A stretch of 64,000 nt of DNA from Lacticaseibacillus saniviri JCM 17471 = DSM 24301. Its GTDB lineage: Bacteria > Bacillota > Bacilli > Lactobacillales > Lactobacillaceae. Location of the stretch: contig NZ_BBBX01000001.1 in the NCBI RefSeq assembly GCF_001311785.1, positions 186,001 to 250,000 on the forward strand. Direction: 5' to 3'. A program made the position numbers and the translations under genes. The notes below the pieces were generated by a model that did no database searches, was not told where the DNA came from, and saw only the letters and a list, made by a program, of their open reading frames with translations. This document shows, piece by piece, positions 1 to 10,500 of this stretch (positions within the stretch are counted from its first letter, which is position 1; each line of letters starts with the position of its first letter).

Positions 1-704
1 GTGAGATGTTCATGTGAGAGCTCAACCAACGTGGCCAGCGCCTCCCCCAAAATAATCATCGTAAACTGACCATAGCGCTCAATCAGTGAACTCGAGATGG
101 CATAATCCAGATGACGCATGCGGTGTTCCCGGTCCTCGATCGGAATCATCAATAAGTCTGTGACCATGTCAATCATCACCCAAACAACCAGACTGGTGAT
201 CTGGCCTTGAAGCGATGGCATGAGCAAGCCAGCGACAATCACCACTAACCCGACATCGTGCGCAATATTATAGGTGAACGCGGCCGGTCGATGCCCCACA
301 TCATAAATCCCGGTCGAAAGCCAGATGTAGGTCAGTAAGCCCTGGTTGACGAAATAGGCACCGAGAAATGGCGTGAGATGGCCGGCGTAGACATCCGGAA
401 TATAGATGGCGACGACCGTAATCGCAATGATATGCAACAAGGTGAAGGTCATAGTCCGCAGGCTCTCATCCCCATGCCTGTCAAAATACTGCACCATGCT
501 GACCCAATTGCGGAAAAACACTAAGAATAAGAGAATAAAAATACCCAACCGCGACCAACTGAGATCATCGATGACCCCAGTGGTGAGTTGATGAATAATG
601 ATAACGTAGACCAGATCCGATAACAGCTCCAGCCATGAAATTCGACGATGCCGAACTTCTTGTGTGATTGCTCGTGGCCCGGTCCACCAAGAAAGTTTGC
701 GCAT
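1..704 (-). CDS. LtrA family (low temperature requirement A) membrane protein, partial
   Basis: The reading frame is open from an ATG at 704 to the window edge (about 234 residues seen), so its C-terminus lies outside. It starts MRKLSWWTGP and carries the family hallmarks: an N-terminal WLELLSDLVYV segment, several hydrophobic membrane spans, and later ERYGQFTMIILGEAL. The family consists of polytopic membrane proteins named after a Listeria cold-growth locus; the biochemical role is unknown. A purine-rich site (AGAGGGGG) lies about 8 bases before the ATG. It is divergent from rpsT. Family assignment is by motif recall; no frame break is seen in the visible part. Confidence 0.8.
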   Translation of the reverse strand, partial: MRKLSWWTGPRAITQEVRHRRISWLELLSDLVYVIIIHQLTTGVIDDLSWSRLGIFILLFLVFFRNWVSMVQYFDRHGDESLRTMTFTLLHIIAITVVAIYIPDVYAGHLTPFLGAYFVNQGLLTYIWLSTGIYDVGHRPAAFTYNIAHDVGLVVIVAGLLMPSLQGQITSLVVWVMIDMVTDLLMIPIEDREHRMRHLDYAISSSLIERYGQFTMIILGEALATLVELSHEHL

Positions 705-827
705 ATCGACGCCCCCTCTTTGGTTTAGAATTATTTTTATCATAGCGATTATTTCAGTGATGAACAAGTCAGGACGCCCTATAAAGCCCAGTTTTGCTAT
801 CAAGCACTTTCCCTTTACAACTTTTTA

Positions 828-856
828 TTGCATTACCTCAAAAGCTTCTGTATAAT
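828..856 (+). promoter_or_regulatory. Promoter of rpsT
   Basis: TTGCAT at 828-833 and a perfect TATAAT at 851-856 are separated by 17 bases, and the rpsT start codon follows 35 bases downstream. This is a near-consensus sigma-A promoter. Confidence 0.8.
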
Positions 857-890
857 AACGTCTGTTGAAACAAACCTGGAGGTGAAGAAT

Positions 891-1145
891 ATGCCACAAA
901 TCAAATCAGCAATCAAGCGGGTTAAGACCCAAACAGCTTCCCGTGAAGCAAACATCAGCCAAATGAACGCTATGCGGACTGCCGTTAAGAAGTTTAAGGT
1001 TGCCGACGAATCAAACGCTGACAACGCACAAGACTTGTTCAAGGCAGCTACACGTTCTATCGATATGGCTAACGCAAAGGGCTTAATTCACAAGAATAAG
1101 GCCGGCCGCGATAAGAGCCGCTTAGCAGCACTCTTAAACAAGTAA
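891..1145 (+). CDS. rpsT: 30S ribosomal protein S20
   Basis: 84 residues, beginning [18 protein letters not shown] and ending LAALLNK. This basic, alanine- and lysine-rich helical protein binds 16S rRNA early in 30S assembly. The start at 891 is chosen because TGGAGGTGA lies just upstream and the family begins M-P-x-I-K; the frame is open further upstream to 828, but that extension overlaps the promoter. It is a single-gene unit with its own promoter and terminator, convergent with holA. The same holA/rpsT arrangement is common in lactobacilli. Confidence 0.97.
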   Translation: MPQIKSAIKRVKTQTASREANISQMNAMRTAVKKFKVADESNADNAQDLFKAATRSIDMANAKGLIHKNKAGRDKSRLAALLNK

Positions 1146-1150
1146 AAAAT

Positions 1151-1180
1151 GCGATTTGCCACTCGGCAGGTCGCTTTTTT
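1151..1180 (+). terminator. Rho-independent terminator of rpsT
   Basis: A 10-bp stem (1151-1160 with 1165-1174, two G-U pairs) and a 4-base loop are followed by six T. Confidence 0.85.
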
Positions 1181-1191
1181 GTGTCCAAAAT

Positions 1192-1243
1192 AAATAAGCG
1201 GATGTGATTCCCCTTCAGGGTGGCATCACATCCGCTTATTTTT
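1192..1243 (-). terminator. Terminator after holA (bidirectional form)
   Basis: A long inverted repeat (AAATAAGCGGATGTGA at 1192-1207 against its complement near 1226-1241) has T-rich flanks on both sides. It sits just past the holA stop and can also back up the rpsT terminator. Confidence 0.8.
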
Positions 1244-2268
1244 ATTGGGCCTGCTTTTGGCCGCTATACTGTAGCACAAACAGTTCAAAGGCTAACGTCT
1301 TATCAACCTGACCGCGCTTCATCTGCGCATCTAAGTCCACTAAACCGATAAACGCGCGGTGCAAATCATCAGGATTCAAGCGCTGACTCTGCTGCCACGC
1401 TAACTTGATGCGATAAGGATGCACCTTGAGCGTCTGCGCTAAACTTCCTTGCGAATACCCCTTTTTCATCAGGATTTGAACCTGAATCAGTAATCGAAAC
1501 TGACTGAGCAGTAAGCTGATCAGCTTGATGGGTTCCTCATTTTGCGCGAGAAGCTCGCGGTATAACCCCAAGGCAGCCGTCGCATTCTTGGCCAATACGG
1601 CACCGACTAAGTCAAACACCCGGTCCGATAACTGCTTTGGCACCAATTGCTCAATGTTGGCCGCCGTCAAAACGGCCTGATCCTTGGCAAAGGCCATGAG
1701 TTTAGGCAGCTCTGTCGCCATCAGGGAATAATTACCATTGGTGCGTTGCGCGAGCAGTTGCAAGGCATTGGGTTCGATTTGAATCTTGGCCTGTGCCAAA
1801 TCTGCCTTAATCTGCTGCATCGCTTTATTCTCATTCAGGGTTGTGGCATCGATGAGCAGCGCATTCTTCTTGAGCGCCTTAGACAAGCGCTTGCGGTCAT
1901 CGAGCTTGGCATAAGGTGCCACCACCACCATAATCGTGCTCGGCACCGGCTGATTCAGATACTGAAGCAGACTGTCCACGTCGTGATCGATTTTGGTTGG
2001 TGCGCTCTCGCCCGTGAACATCACCGGTTCCGTTAGCACCACTTCCCGATAATCGCCAAAATGGTGGCGACATCGCGTCATCCAGTGCTACGGCCACCGG
2101 TGTTGTTTTCAGGTCATAGCTGGCAAAGTTCATCGCCTTTTGGTCTTCTGGAATCAATGCCTTCAGCATCGCAACCGCCCGATTGACGATGGCCTTTTCC
2201 TCGCCCAAAATCAAAACGAGTGGTGGCACACTTTCTTTGAGTTGTTTCTCCAATTCTTGAATTTGCAT
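1242..2268 (-). CDS. holA: DNA polymerase III subunit delta (one frameshift)
   Basis: HolA is the wrench subunit of the clamp loader that opens the beta clamp. The N-terminal part (from MQIQELEKQLKESVPP at 2268) contains LVLILGEEKAIVNRA. The C-terminal part contains the typical delta segments PYAKLDDRKRLSKALKK, LSDRVFDLVGAVL and KLAWQQSQRLNPDDL. The two parts lie in different frames. One extra T in the run at 2058-2061 rejoins them as ...DDAMSPPFFGDYREVVLTEPVMF, giving about 342 residues, the normal length. The gene is essential, so the break is most likely a sequencing error. It lies 16 bases downstream of comEC, probably in the comEA-comEC-holA operon. Confidence 0.92.
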
Positions 2269-2284
2269 GTTGCATTCCCTTCTC

Positions 2285-4453
2285 TTACGGGTTCAGCATT
2301 CGGTTGAGGCGATGCGTGTTTGCCCCGCTATCCACCCAAATCATGCCTGAGTCCGCCGTGTTGAGCCACGGCACATGAGCGGCAGTGAGCGTCTGTAGTG
2401 TTTCTTGATGTGGATGACCATAACGATTGTGACGCCCTGCCGAAATCAGTGCCCATTTGGGATGAATCTGCTGGATAAAGGCCGGCGCACTTGACGTTTT
2501 GGAGCCGTGATGGCCCGCCTTCAAGAAATCAACCGCAAGCTTTTGGGGCAATAACTGATTGACCTCAACGGCTTGATCCGCATCGCCTGTGAACAACCAA
2601 CGACTGTCTCCAATTTTACCATACAACACAATCGAATCGGCGTTTTTATCGGTTGCTGGTCGATCCGGTGCCACAACCTGCAGATTGAGCGGGCCGACCT
2701 GTAATCGTGAACCCGCTTGAACGAGACTGACTGCGCGAACCTGTTTCAACAGCGGCACAATCTGTGGCTGATGCTGACCAGACATTGTCGTCAATAAGCG
2801 GTCCACCCGAATGCCGCTGGTGATGACACCCGCATCACCGACATGATCGGCATCCGCGTGCGTCAACACCAGCGCATCCAGATGGGTAATTCCCCGTGCG
2901 GCCAGATAATTCAAGATGACGCGCTTAGCCGGTGGATTCGCCCGCGGTGGTCCAAAGCCGCGACCACCGGTGTCGATGAGTACCGTTCCTTGTTTGAATG
3001 GTGCTTCTATCAAAATCGCATCACCCTGGCCCACATCAAACACACTGACGCGATAATCCGGTCGCCAGTTCAGGTCAAAAATGGCAAGCATCAATAACGT
3101 CGCCAACAGGAGCCGTGTTTTGAAACCGGGGTAGGTCACCACCAGCAGATAGCCAATCACAAAACCAATCGCAAATTCTGGCCGTAACGCGCCAATCGCG
3201 ACAAATCCTGGCAGCTGTTCCAATCGCAACAATAGCTGTTCCATCAATGTGAGTCCCTGCACGAGTAACGTCACCAAATTCGCTTGCGGCCAACTGACCA
3301 CCAGCAGTAATGCCGGCATCAACACCAATTCAAAGATGGGCATCAGTATCAGATTGAACAGACTCGCTAATAGATGCAATCGAAAGACTTGGCTCAAGAG
3401 AACCGGCCAGCTCAAGATGCCTAGTCGCATGCTCAATTTTAACGGCGGTAATTGTTGCCACCATACCAACGCAAAAGTGAGCAGGTAAGTCAGTTGCCCA
3501 CCCAATGTGAACAGCACTTGCGGTTGAATCAAACAATTCAGCACCAGCACCAGTGATAAGGTGTCGAGCGTACTCAATCCCAGATGCAACCGCTGATTCA
3601 AGATCTGAGCAATGCGAAGCCATACAGCGCGGATAATGCCCGCACCAAAGGGAATCAAGACTAATAGTGGTAATAACAGACCAATACTGGCCCAGTCCAC
3701 CCACTCTTTGGGCACGTGCAGACGATCGGTCAGCCAGTAGAGCGCCCCAATCAGTGCATAAATATGCAATCCTGAGACGCTAAAGAGATGCAGAATACCC
3801 AAATTAGCAAAGGTTTGGCGCATTTCAGCGAACTCTTGGTCCAACTGGCCCAGTAAGAGTCCTTTTGCATATTTACTGATGATTATGGGTAAACTTTCGA
3901 TTCGCCGCAACAGATAGACGCGCAACGTGTAGAGCCAATCGACAATATTAGTTGCTGGGGCAATCTGCCAGCGCAAGGCTTGTGTCGGTATTTCAAAGCT
4001 CTGGTGTGCTTGTTGAAAACGATAATGGGCGTAATCAAATTCGTAGAGGTTGGTGGCGCCCTGAAGTCTTGTTGGTTGACCCGACCAAGCGACCAGCGCC
4101 GTGCGATCAATTTGTTGCAATTGCTCGCGCTCTGCCGCACCGATGCTAGATGAACCACTGACGACAACCCCGTTCTCAGCCACCCCTGTCCAGCGCACAA
4201 AGCGATCTTGAAACTGCCAGTCGGTGGGGTGCACCCGCACTAACCCACTGGGTACCGGCGGCTGTGCGGCTAACTGCTGTTCGTGCCACCCCAGGACACA
4301 GCCCACAGCAAGCGCCGCGACCAACCAGGGCCACTGTTGCCAACCCAACCGGAAGCCCCATAAGGCTAACAAAAGCCCTAACCAAATCGGCCCTAACAAC
4401 AAGCAAATGCCAGCAACCAGCAGTGCTGTCACCAATAACCAGCGTTGCGTCAT
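2285..4453 (-). CDS. comEC: DNA internalization-related competence protein ComEC/Rec2
   Basis: 722 residues, intact. It has an N-terminal hydrophobic stretch, a soluble OB-like region (about residues 60-170), then the ComEC membrane core with LLLGQLDQEF and LFSVSGLHIYALIG, further membrane spans, and a C-terminal metallo-beta-lactamase-like domain. That domain shows VFDVGQGDAILIE, DTGGRG, LTHADADHVGD and KAGHHGSKTS. ComEC forms the channel through which single-stranded DNA enters the cytoplasm. Its ATG overlaps the comEA stop (ATGA), which implies translational coupling. No comEB lies between comEA and comEC. Confidence 0.95.
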   Translation of the reverse strand: MTQRWLLVTALLVAGICLLLGPIWLGLLLALWGFRLGWQQWPWLVAALAVGCVLGWHEQQLAAQPPVPSGLVRVHPTDWQFQDRFVRWTGVAENGVVVSGSSSIGAAEREQLQQIDRTALVAWSGQPTRLQGATNLYEFDYAHYRFQQAHQSFEIPTQALRWQIAPATNIVDWLYTLRVYLLRRIESLPIIISKYAKGLLLGQLDQEFAEMRQTFANLGILHLFSVSGLHIYALIGALYWLTDRLHVPKEWVDWASIGLLLPLLVLIPFGAGIIRAVWLRIAQILNQRLHLGLSTLDTLSLVLVLNCLIQPQVLFTLGGQLTYLLTFALVWWQQLPPLKLSMRLGILSWPVLLSQVFRLHLLASLFNLILMPIFELVLMPALLLVVSWPQANLVTLLVQGLTLMEQLLLRLEQLPGFVAIGALRPEFAIGFVIGYLLVVTYPGFKTRLLLATLLMLAIFDLNWRPDYRVSVFDVGQGDAILIEAPFKQGTVLIDTGGRGFGPPRANPPAKRVILNYLAARGITHLDALVLTHADADHVGDAGVITSGIRVDRLLTTMSGQHQPQIVPLLKQVRAVSLVQAGSRLQVGPLNLQVVAPDRPATDKNADSIVLYGKIGDSRWLFTGDADQAVEVNQLLPQKLAVDFLKAGHHGSKTSSAPAFIQQIHPKWALISAGRHNRYGHPHQETLQTLTAAHVPWLNTADSGMIWVDSGANTHRLNRMLNP

Positions 4454-5076
4454 GGTCCAACCGTCACTTGCGGGGCTAACTTTTCAAAGGTCTTATCACC
4501 GATACCCGTGACCGACTTCAGTTCCTCAACCTGTTTGAACCCCCCATGTTCATCTCGATAAGCGATAATGTCCTGCGCCTTCTTGGGTCCCACCCCGGAT
4601 AGTGTCTGCAATTGTGTTTCCGTTGCCGTATTCAGATTGATGATAGCGCCACTGCTAGCACTTGCTGCAGCGGCATTGGGTTGTGCCGGTGCCGCTTGTT
4701 GGCCTTGACCCTTTTCAGGAATCAAGAGTGTCTCTTGATCACTGGCAACTTTAGCCAAATTCACCTGACTGAGATCAGCCTTAGCGGTCAGTCCCCCGGC
4801 CGCCGTGACCACAGCATCCCATCGTGTCTTGCCATCGACCGGATAGAGCCCCGGTTTTTGAACGGCACCTTTGATGTGCACAAAACCAGGGCTGACATGA
4901 CTACTCTGGCTCGTGACCGCGCTCGATTTTGCTTCAGTGGATTTTATCGCCTGTTCTGGTGCCGGCGTCACCGTTGTTGCATTCGACGGATGAAACATCA
5001 ACCAACCGCCGATGCCAATCACAACAACTGCCGCGATGCCATATCGCCAATAATCTTGGAGCCATTGTTTGAGCAT
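4450..5076 (-). CDS. comEA: Competence protein ComEA, DNA receptor
   Basis: 208 residues from the ATG at 5076 (MLKQWLQDYWRYG), chosen because GGGGGTGA precedes it by about 5 bases; an open extension to 5130 has no better site. One N-terminal membrane anchor (AAVVVIGIGGWLMF) and a low-complexity linker are followed by an SLBB domain (FVHIKGAVQKPGLYPV). The C-terminus carries two helix-hairpin-helix motifs (INLNTATETQLQTLSGVGPKKA; KSVTGIGDKTF) that bind double-stranded DNA. It delivers DNA to ComEC. First gene of the late-competence operon. Whether the strain is transformable cannot be told from this. Confidence 0.94.
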   Translation of the reverse strand: MLKQWLQDYWRYGIAAVVVIGIGGWLMFHPSNATTVTPAPEQAIKSTEAKSSAVTSQSSHVSPGFVHIKGAVQKPGLYPVDGKTRWDAVVTAAGGLTAKADLSQVNLAKVASDQETLLIPEKGQGQQAAPAQPNAAAASASSGAIINLNTATETQLQTLSGVGPKKAQDIIAYRDEHGGFKQVEELKSVTGIGDKTFEKLAPQVTVGP

Positions 5077-5116
5077 CTTCTTCACCCCCATGGCTATACA
5101 TTTCGCAAGGCACACA

Positions 5117-5156
5117 AAAAGCAGCGACAAACATCAAAGTTTTTGTCGCTGCTTGT
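5117..5156 (-). terminator. Terminator between sepM and comEA
   Basis: On the minus strand AAGCAGCGACAAA pairs with TTTGTCGCTGCTT and is followed by TTT. It ends the ftsW-pyc-ylbG-rsmD-coaD-sepM unit. Confidence 0.75.
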
Positions 5157-5177
5157 TAAGTATCACAGAACATGAGC

Positions 5178-6213
5178 CTATCGTTTCAGGTAGTCAATCG
5201 CATCCTGGAGTGTTTTGACGGGAACGATCTTCATTTTGGTGTGAAGGGTCGCCGCCGCTTTTTTGCATCATCGTAATTATTCACATAGGTCGGATCGATT
5301 TTTTGATGGCCTTTGTTGCCGGTTGATTGGGGGCAAAGAAAATCGTTGCGCCCTTCGCATCCGCCGCGGCCACCTTCTTATCGATGCCGCCAATTTGACC
5401 CACGGTACCGTCCAATGCCATCGTGCCGGTGCCAGCAATCATTCGGCCGGCACGCAGGTTCGGTTCACTGATGGTGGTATAAACCTGCAGCGCAAACATC
5501 AAACCTGCACTCGGGCCGCCGATGTCACCCGCGTCAATACTGACCTTAGGCTTCGTCGTGACCTGCGTGTTCTCCGTCAACGTGATACCGATGCCCGCTT
5601 TCTTAGTCCCGGGCAACCGAATCAATTTGGCCGTCTCGTGTTTAACCTGCCCCTTGTGTTTATAGGTGATAGCTAGCTGACTCCCCACGCTGCGCTTCTT
5701 GATGGCATTGACATAGTCATCCGCAGATTGATACGTTTTGCCATTCAGCGCCGTGATGGTATCGCCGACAGCGAGCTGCTTGAAGGGAGAATTGGCCAGT
5801 TTGGACAAGACATAGATGCCTTCATGATTCACCGTGACTGGTTTGTGCGCCTGCTTAAAGGCAGCACCAATCGCGTTATTCGCCGCACTCTCGATGTAAT
5901 ACTTTTGCAATTGGTTATAGGTGGCGGTATTATCATCGCCCATCAATTCTTGCTTTGAGATCTGGTCAGTGAAGGGACGAAAATGACCCCAGACTAGCAT
6001 TGCGGGACTGGCGGGTCCCACAATGCCGACTGTCATCAACAGGTACTGGCCAGCTGCTTTGTCGGTTTTGCCCGTCACTGTCACCAGTGGCTTGAGGTTG
6101 TCCGCACCACCTGGTTCTTCAAGATATTGGTTGGTGGGAAACAGGAAGAAACCCATAACCGCCACAATCAATACCGTAATCAGACTGAAGCGAACAACCC
6201 GCCTACGCTTCAT
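5178..6213 (-). CDS. PDZ-domain S16/Lon-like membrane protease (SepM/YlbL family; two frameshifts near the end)
   Basis: It starts at the ATG at 6213 (MKRRRVVRFSLI), which overlaps the end of coaD by 11 bases. One N-terminal membrane span is followed by a PDZ domain (GIYVLSKLANSPFKQLAVGD...) and a Lon-type protease domain with a Ser/Lys dyad: Ser in GDIGGPSAGLMFAL and Lys in GQIGGIDKKVAAA. SepM in streptococci trims a signal peptide outside the cell; YlbL is the Bacillus homologue. The C-terminus is scrambled by two missing A, in T-runs at 5299-5304 and 5259-5264 on the plus strand. Restored, it ends ...DPTYVNNYDDAKK...MKIVPVKTLQDAIDYLKR with a stop at 5178. Confidence 0.88.
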
Positions 6214-6700
6214 GGTTGCCCCCAAGCCGCTGCTTGAGTGCTTGAACAACAGCAGGTGGTACCAATGCCGAAACATCACCGCCGAATGTGGCCACTTCCT
6301 TAATCATGCTGGAGGAGACCGACAGATAAGCCGGATCAGCCAGCAAGAACACCGTCTCAATCGATTGATCTAAGACCGCATTGACCCGCGCAATATCTGC
6401 CTCATAAGCCAGATCATTGGCATTACGCAGACCGCGAATGATGAATTTGGCATCCATTTCGTGGGCAAAATCAACGGTGAGTTTACCAGCTTGCGCCACC
6501 ACGCTGACATTGGGCAAATCAGCTGTTGCCGCTTCAATCAAGGCCACACGCTCATTGCTACTGAACAACGGCTTTTTGGCAGTATTTGTCATCACGGCCA
6601 CGATCACCTTGTCAAACAGTTGACTAGCCCGCTGAACGGTATCCAGATGGCCATTGGTCATCGGATCAAAACTACCAGGAAACAACGCTATTTTTGCCAT
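6203..6700 (-). CDS. coaD: Phosphopantetheine adenylyltransferase
   Basis: 165 residues, intact. The nucleotidyltransferase signature GSFDPMTNGHLD is at residues 9-20 and the second signature is SVSSSMIKEVA. It transfers AMP from ATP to 4'-phosphopantetheine to give dephospho-CoA, the fourth step of CoA synthesis, in the cytoplasm. A GAGGGTGA ribosome site lies inside the end of rsmD, two bases away, so rsmD-coaD are probably coupled. This gene order is conserved in Firmicutes. Confidence 0.97.
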   Translation of the reverse strand: MAKIALFPGSFDPMTNGHLDTVQRASQLFDKVIVAVMTNTAKKPLFSSNERVALIEAATADLPNVSVVAQAGKLTVDFAHEMDAKFIIRGLRNANDLAYEADIARVNAVLDQSIETVFLLADPAYLSVSSSMIKEVATFGGDVSALVPPAVVQALKQRLGGNHEA

Positions 6701-6702
6701 CT

Positions 6703-7263
6703 TTATTCACCCTCGTCCGCTTCCAAAATCAAAACTTGAGCCACACCGTAAGTCTGGTGTCGGCGCTTCACAAATCCCGGAATGGTTTCTGGATAGTCGA
6801 CATCTAATCCTGTTTCTAACATCACAACGCCATCCGGTGCTAACAAATGCATTTCAGCAAACACCTGCAGTTGGGCCAGCACTTCTTGCTTGGCATAAGG
6901 TGGGTCCAACATGATGAGATCAAATTGTTTGCCCTCATCTGCGAACTGCTGCAGCGCAATCGCCACTGGTTGCTTCAAAATCGTGAATTTGTCCGCTTCT
7001 TTTGTCAGTTCGACATTCTGCTTGATGGTTTTGATGGCTGCATACTGCTTGTCGACAAGCGTTGCATGATCCATGCCGCGGGAGACCGCTTCGATGCCTA
7101 ATGCGCCCGTTCCCGCGTACAGATCAAGCGCCTGCCCACCGTCAAAATAGGGACCGAGCATATTAAACATTGATTCTTTGACTTTATCCGCTGTGGGCCG
7201 CGTTTGATTACCAGGAACCGGAATCAGACGGCGACCACGATAATTACCACTAATCACCCGCAT
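6703..7263 (-). CDS. rsmD: 16S rRNA (guanine-N2)-methyltransferase RsmD
   Basis: 186 residues from the ATG at 7263 ([13 protein letters not shown]), preceded by GAGG at a suitable distance; the open frame to 7308 lies inside ylbG. It is a Rossmann-fold methyltransferase with the SAM loop DLYAGTGALGIEAVSRG and the catalytic LDPPYA motif for exocyclic amino methylation. It modifies G966 (E. coli numbering) of 16S rRNA. It overlaps the end of ylbG and is followed directly by coaD. Confidence 0.96.
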   Translation of the reverse strand: MRVISGNYRGRRLIPVPGNQTRPTADKVKESMFNMLGPYFDGGQALDLYAGTGALGIEAVSRGMDHATLVDKQYAAIKTIKQNVELTKEADKFTILKQPVAIALQQFADEGKQFDLIMLDPPYAKQEVLAQLQVFAEMHLLAPDGVVMLETGLDVDYPETIPGFVKRRHQTYGVAQVLILEADEGE

Positions 7264-7533
7264 CTGTTTGGTCCTCACTTTCACCGAGTTCGCCGATTCG
7301 GGCGCCAAAATTCATATCTAGGTCGGGCCTGTACGAGACTTCGACCCGCTTCACAAAGCGTAATTTCTTTAGCTTCGCGCTGGTTGCTTCGATTTGGTCA
7401 CGATCCATATAAAGATAAACGTACTTCATTTTTTAGACACATAAATCACCGTGCCGTAATGACGCAGTTGCTTCAATTGCTTGAGTGAATACACCCAGAC
7501 AACGAGCCCCTGGCGTTCCGTTGGTTCAAACAT
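7250..7533 (-). CDS. ylbG: YlbG family protein, DUF2129 (one frameshift)
   Basis: From the ATG at 7533 ([19 protein letters not shown]) the frame runs to a stop after VIYVSKK. One more A in the run at 7429-7434 continues it as [17 protein letters not shown] and [17 protein letters not shown] to a TAG at 7250, about 94 residues. This is the small YlbG family, of unknown function, usually next to rsmD as here. Its ATG overlaps the pyc stop as TAATG, and GAGGTGA serves as ribosome site, so it is translationally coupled to pyc. Confidence 0.85.
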
Positions 7534-10500
7534 TAGTTCACCTCTGATTCAGCGACTGGTTTGAAAATTGCGAGTAGCTGTTGACTCGCCACCAGTTCGC
7601 CAGCTTCGACATACAGATGGGTTAATCGGCCCGTGAATGGCGCGTGAACCGTGGTTTCCATCTTCATAGCCTCGGTTGTAAATAACACGTCACCGGCCTT
7701 CACCACTTGATCCACACTGGCTTGAATGGTCAAAATCCGGCCTGCCATGGGTGCCCCGATCTGATCACTTGCTGTGGGTTCAGCGAGCTGAACGGTCGCA
7801 TCGTGATGTTGATAATGCGCATCGGTGACTTGGAGCTCACGTTTTTGGCCGTTGACCGTGAAATACAGGGTGCGTTTGCCCTGTGCGTCCGGTTCACCGA
7901 TCGTATCGAGACGCATGATTAATGATTGGCCCGCCTTCAGTTGCACCTGAACCGTCTCGCCTAGGCGCATGCCTTGGAAATAGGTTGGCGAATCCAACAC
8001 TGTCACCGGCCCGAATTGATCCTGTTGCTGGCGATAGGTCCGATACACATCGGGATACAAGATGGCACTCAACACGTCTTCCATGGTTGGATTATCAAGG
8101 CCTGATTCAATCAATTGTTGTTTGATGGCCTCGAAATCAACGGCGGGTGCCAGCGCCCCAGGACGATCTATCAGCGGTGTTTGGCCCTTTAAGACCAGTT
8201 GTTGAAGTGCCTTAGGGAAGCCCGCGGCGGGTTGCCCCAAATCGCCCTTGAAGAACGCCACGACAGATTCTGGAAAATCAATGGTTTCGCCCTGTGCCAT
8301 CACCTGTTCGGGTGTGAGCGCGTTTTGCACCATGAATAAGGCCATATCACCGACAACCTTGGATGATGGCGTCACCTTGACGATGTCGCCAAACATCTCG
8401 TTAACCGTCGCATACATTTTCTTGACCGCATTAAAATCTGTGATGCCCAAGCCCTTAGCTTGTTGTTGCAAGTTGCTGTATTGACCGCCTGGCATTTGAA
8501 TGCGATAGATTTCCGTCAAGGGACTCGTAATCTGGTTGCCAAAGTCAGCGTAATAAGGCCGAATCGCTTGGAAATACTGATCGATGTGTTCGGCCGCTTC
8601 GATATCGAGTTCTGGCTGCCGCGCGTGATCACTCAGCGCGTAGTACAGACTCTCCATGCTGGGTTGACTGGTTGTACCAGAAAAACTGGATTGTGCGACA
8701 TCGACAATATCGACACCGGCATCGATGGCACGCAGATACGTGCTGATGCCATTCCCCGTTGTGTCGTGGGTGTGCAAATGAACCGGCACGTCCACGGCAT
8801 CCTTCAAACTCGCCACCAGACGATAAGCCGCCTCTGGCTTGAGAAGACCTGCCATATCCTTGATGGCCAACATATCGGCGCCAGCATCGACCAGTGACTT
8901 GGCCAAGTCAACATAGTATTGCAGGCTGTATTGGGGATGGCTATCCGTCAGAATATCACCGGTGTAGCACAATGTGCCTTCCGCAATCTTACCCGTCTGC
9001 TTCACGGCGTCAATACTGTGGGTCAGTTGTGGCACCCAGTTCAGACTGTCAAAAATCCGGAACACATCAATCCCAGCATCAGCGGCCGAGATGATGAATT
9101 GCTTAATCACGTTATCGGGATAGTTCTGATAGCCGACCGCGTTGCTTCCACGAAAGAGCATCTGGAGCAGCGTGTTTGGCATGGCCTGGCGCAGTTGTTT
9201 CAATCGCTGCCATGGATCTTCATTCAAGAAGCGGTAGGCCACATCAAATGTTGCCCCACCCCACATCTCGCTAGAAAAAGGTGTGGTAATCCGGCCGCCA
9301 TCTCCGGCGCAATTTTGAGCATGTCATGGGTCCGCATGCGCGTGGCAAAAAGGCTTTGGTGCGCATCACGGAATGTGGTGTCCGTCAGCAGCACACGATC
9401 CTGTTGCTTCACCCAATCGGTCACGGCTTGAGCACCTTGCTGCTGGAGCAACTGTGGCAGACTGTCGGCTTTCTTAGCCTGCGTCGCCAGTGGCCGATAA
9501 TGGTCATCAGCATAATACTTTGGTCGTGATGGTCCAATCCTGGAAAACCATTGACGGTGATATCCCCGATGTATTGCAACAGTTGCGTCGAAGCACTCGC
9601 CTGCTGCTTGATGTTGAACAATTCAGGCGTGGTATCTAAGAATGTCGTCATTGCGGCACCACTATCAAAGACGGGTGACTGCAAGACATTCTCTAAGAAA
9701 CGCAAGTTCGTTTTGACGCCAGTGATGCGGAATTCGTGCAATACCCGCAGCATCTTGTGAATTGCGGCGTCAAAATCGACACCGTGCACGCTGGCTTTAA
9801 CCAGTAAGGAATCAAAGAACGGACTGACAACAGCACCGGCATACGCGTTACCGACATCGAGCCGCACGCCAAAGCCACCTGGAGACCGATATGTCCCAAT
9901 TGTGCCGGTATCTGGCATGAAATTGTTGCTGGGATCTTCCGTCGTGATGCGACACTGAATGGCCGCACCCTGATATTCAATCTGATCTTGATGTGGGAAC
10001 TTGATATCGGCAAAGAGGTCTTCACCAGCAGCGACACGCAATTGGGTCTGCACGATATCTAATCCGGTAATCAGCTCGGTGATGGTGTGTTCCACTTGCA
10101 CCCGAGGATTGACCTCGATGAAATAGAATTGGCCGTCTTCCACCAAGAATTCAACTGTCCCCGCGTTTCATAGTGCACGTGCGCCATCAGCTTGACAGCC
10201 GCGTCGCAAATCTCAGCGCGTAAGGCTTCAGGTAAGCCGACAGCGGGGGCAATTTCAATCACCTTTTGATTGCGACGTTGAACCGAACAGTCGCGTTCAA
10301 ACAAGTGCACCAGGTGATCGTGCTGATCCCCCATTACCTGCACTTCGATGTGTTTTGCGGCCTTAATATATTTTTCAACGTACATGCGATCGTCACCAAA
10401 GCTCTGTTTCGCCTCGCTGACCGCATTTGGGTACACCGCCTCGAGTTCTTCAGCAGAGTGCACAATACGCATCCCACGGCCGCCGCCACCACTCGCCGAC

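Noticed and set aside
828-890. Upstream extension of rpsT to 828
   Set aside because: It covers the promoter -10 box and lacks a ribosome site; S20 proteins begin at the ATG at 891.
1647-2036. Long plus-strand ORF opposite holA, and many similar antisense ORFs (e.g. 10266-10865, 18700-19194, 59544-60434)
   Set aside because: They lie opposite conserved genes, show no ribosome site or family resemblance, and arise from codon bias of the real strand.
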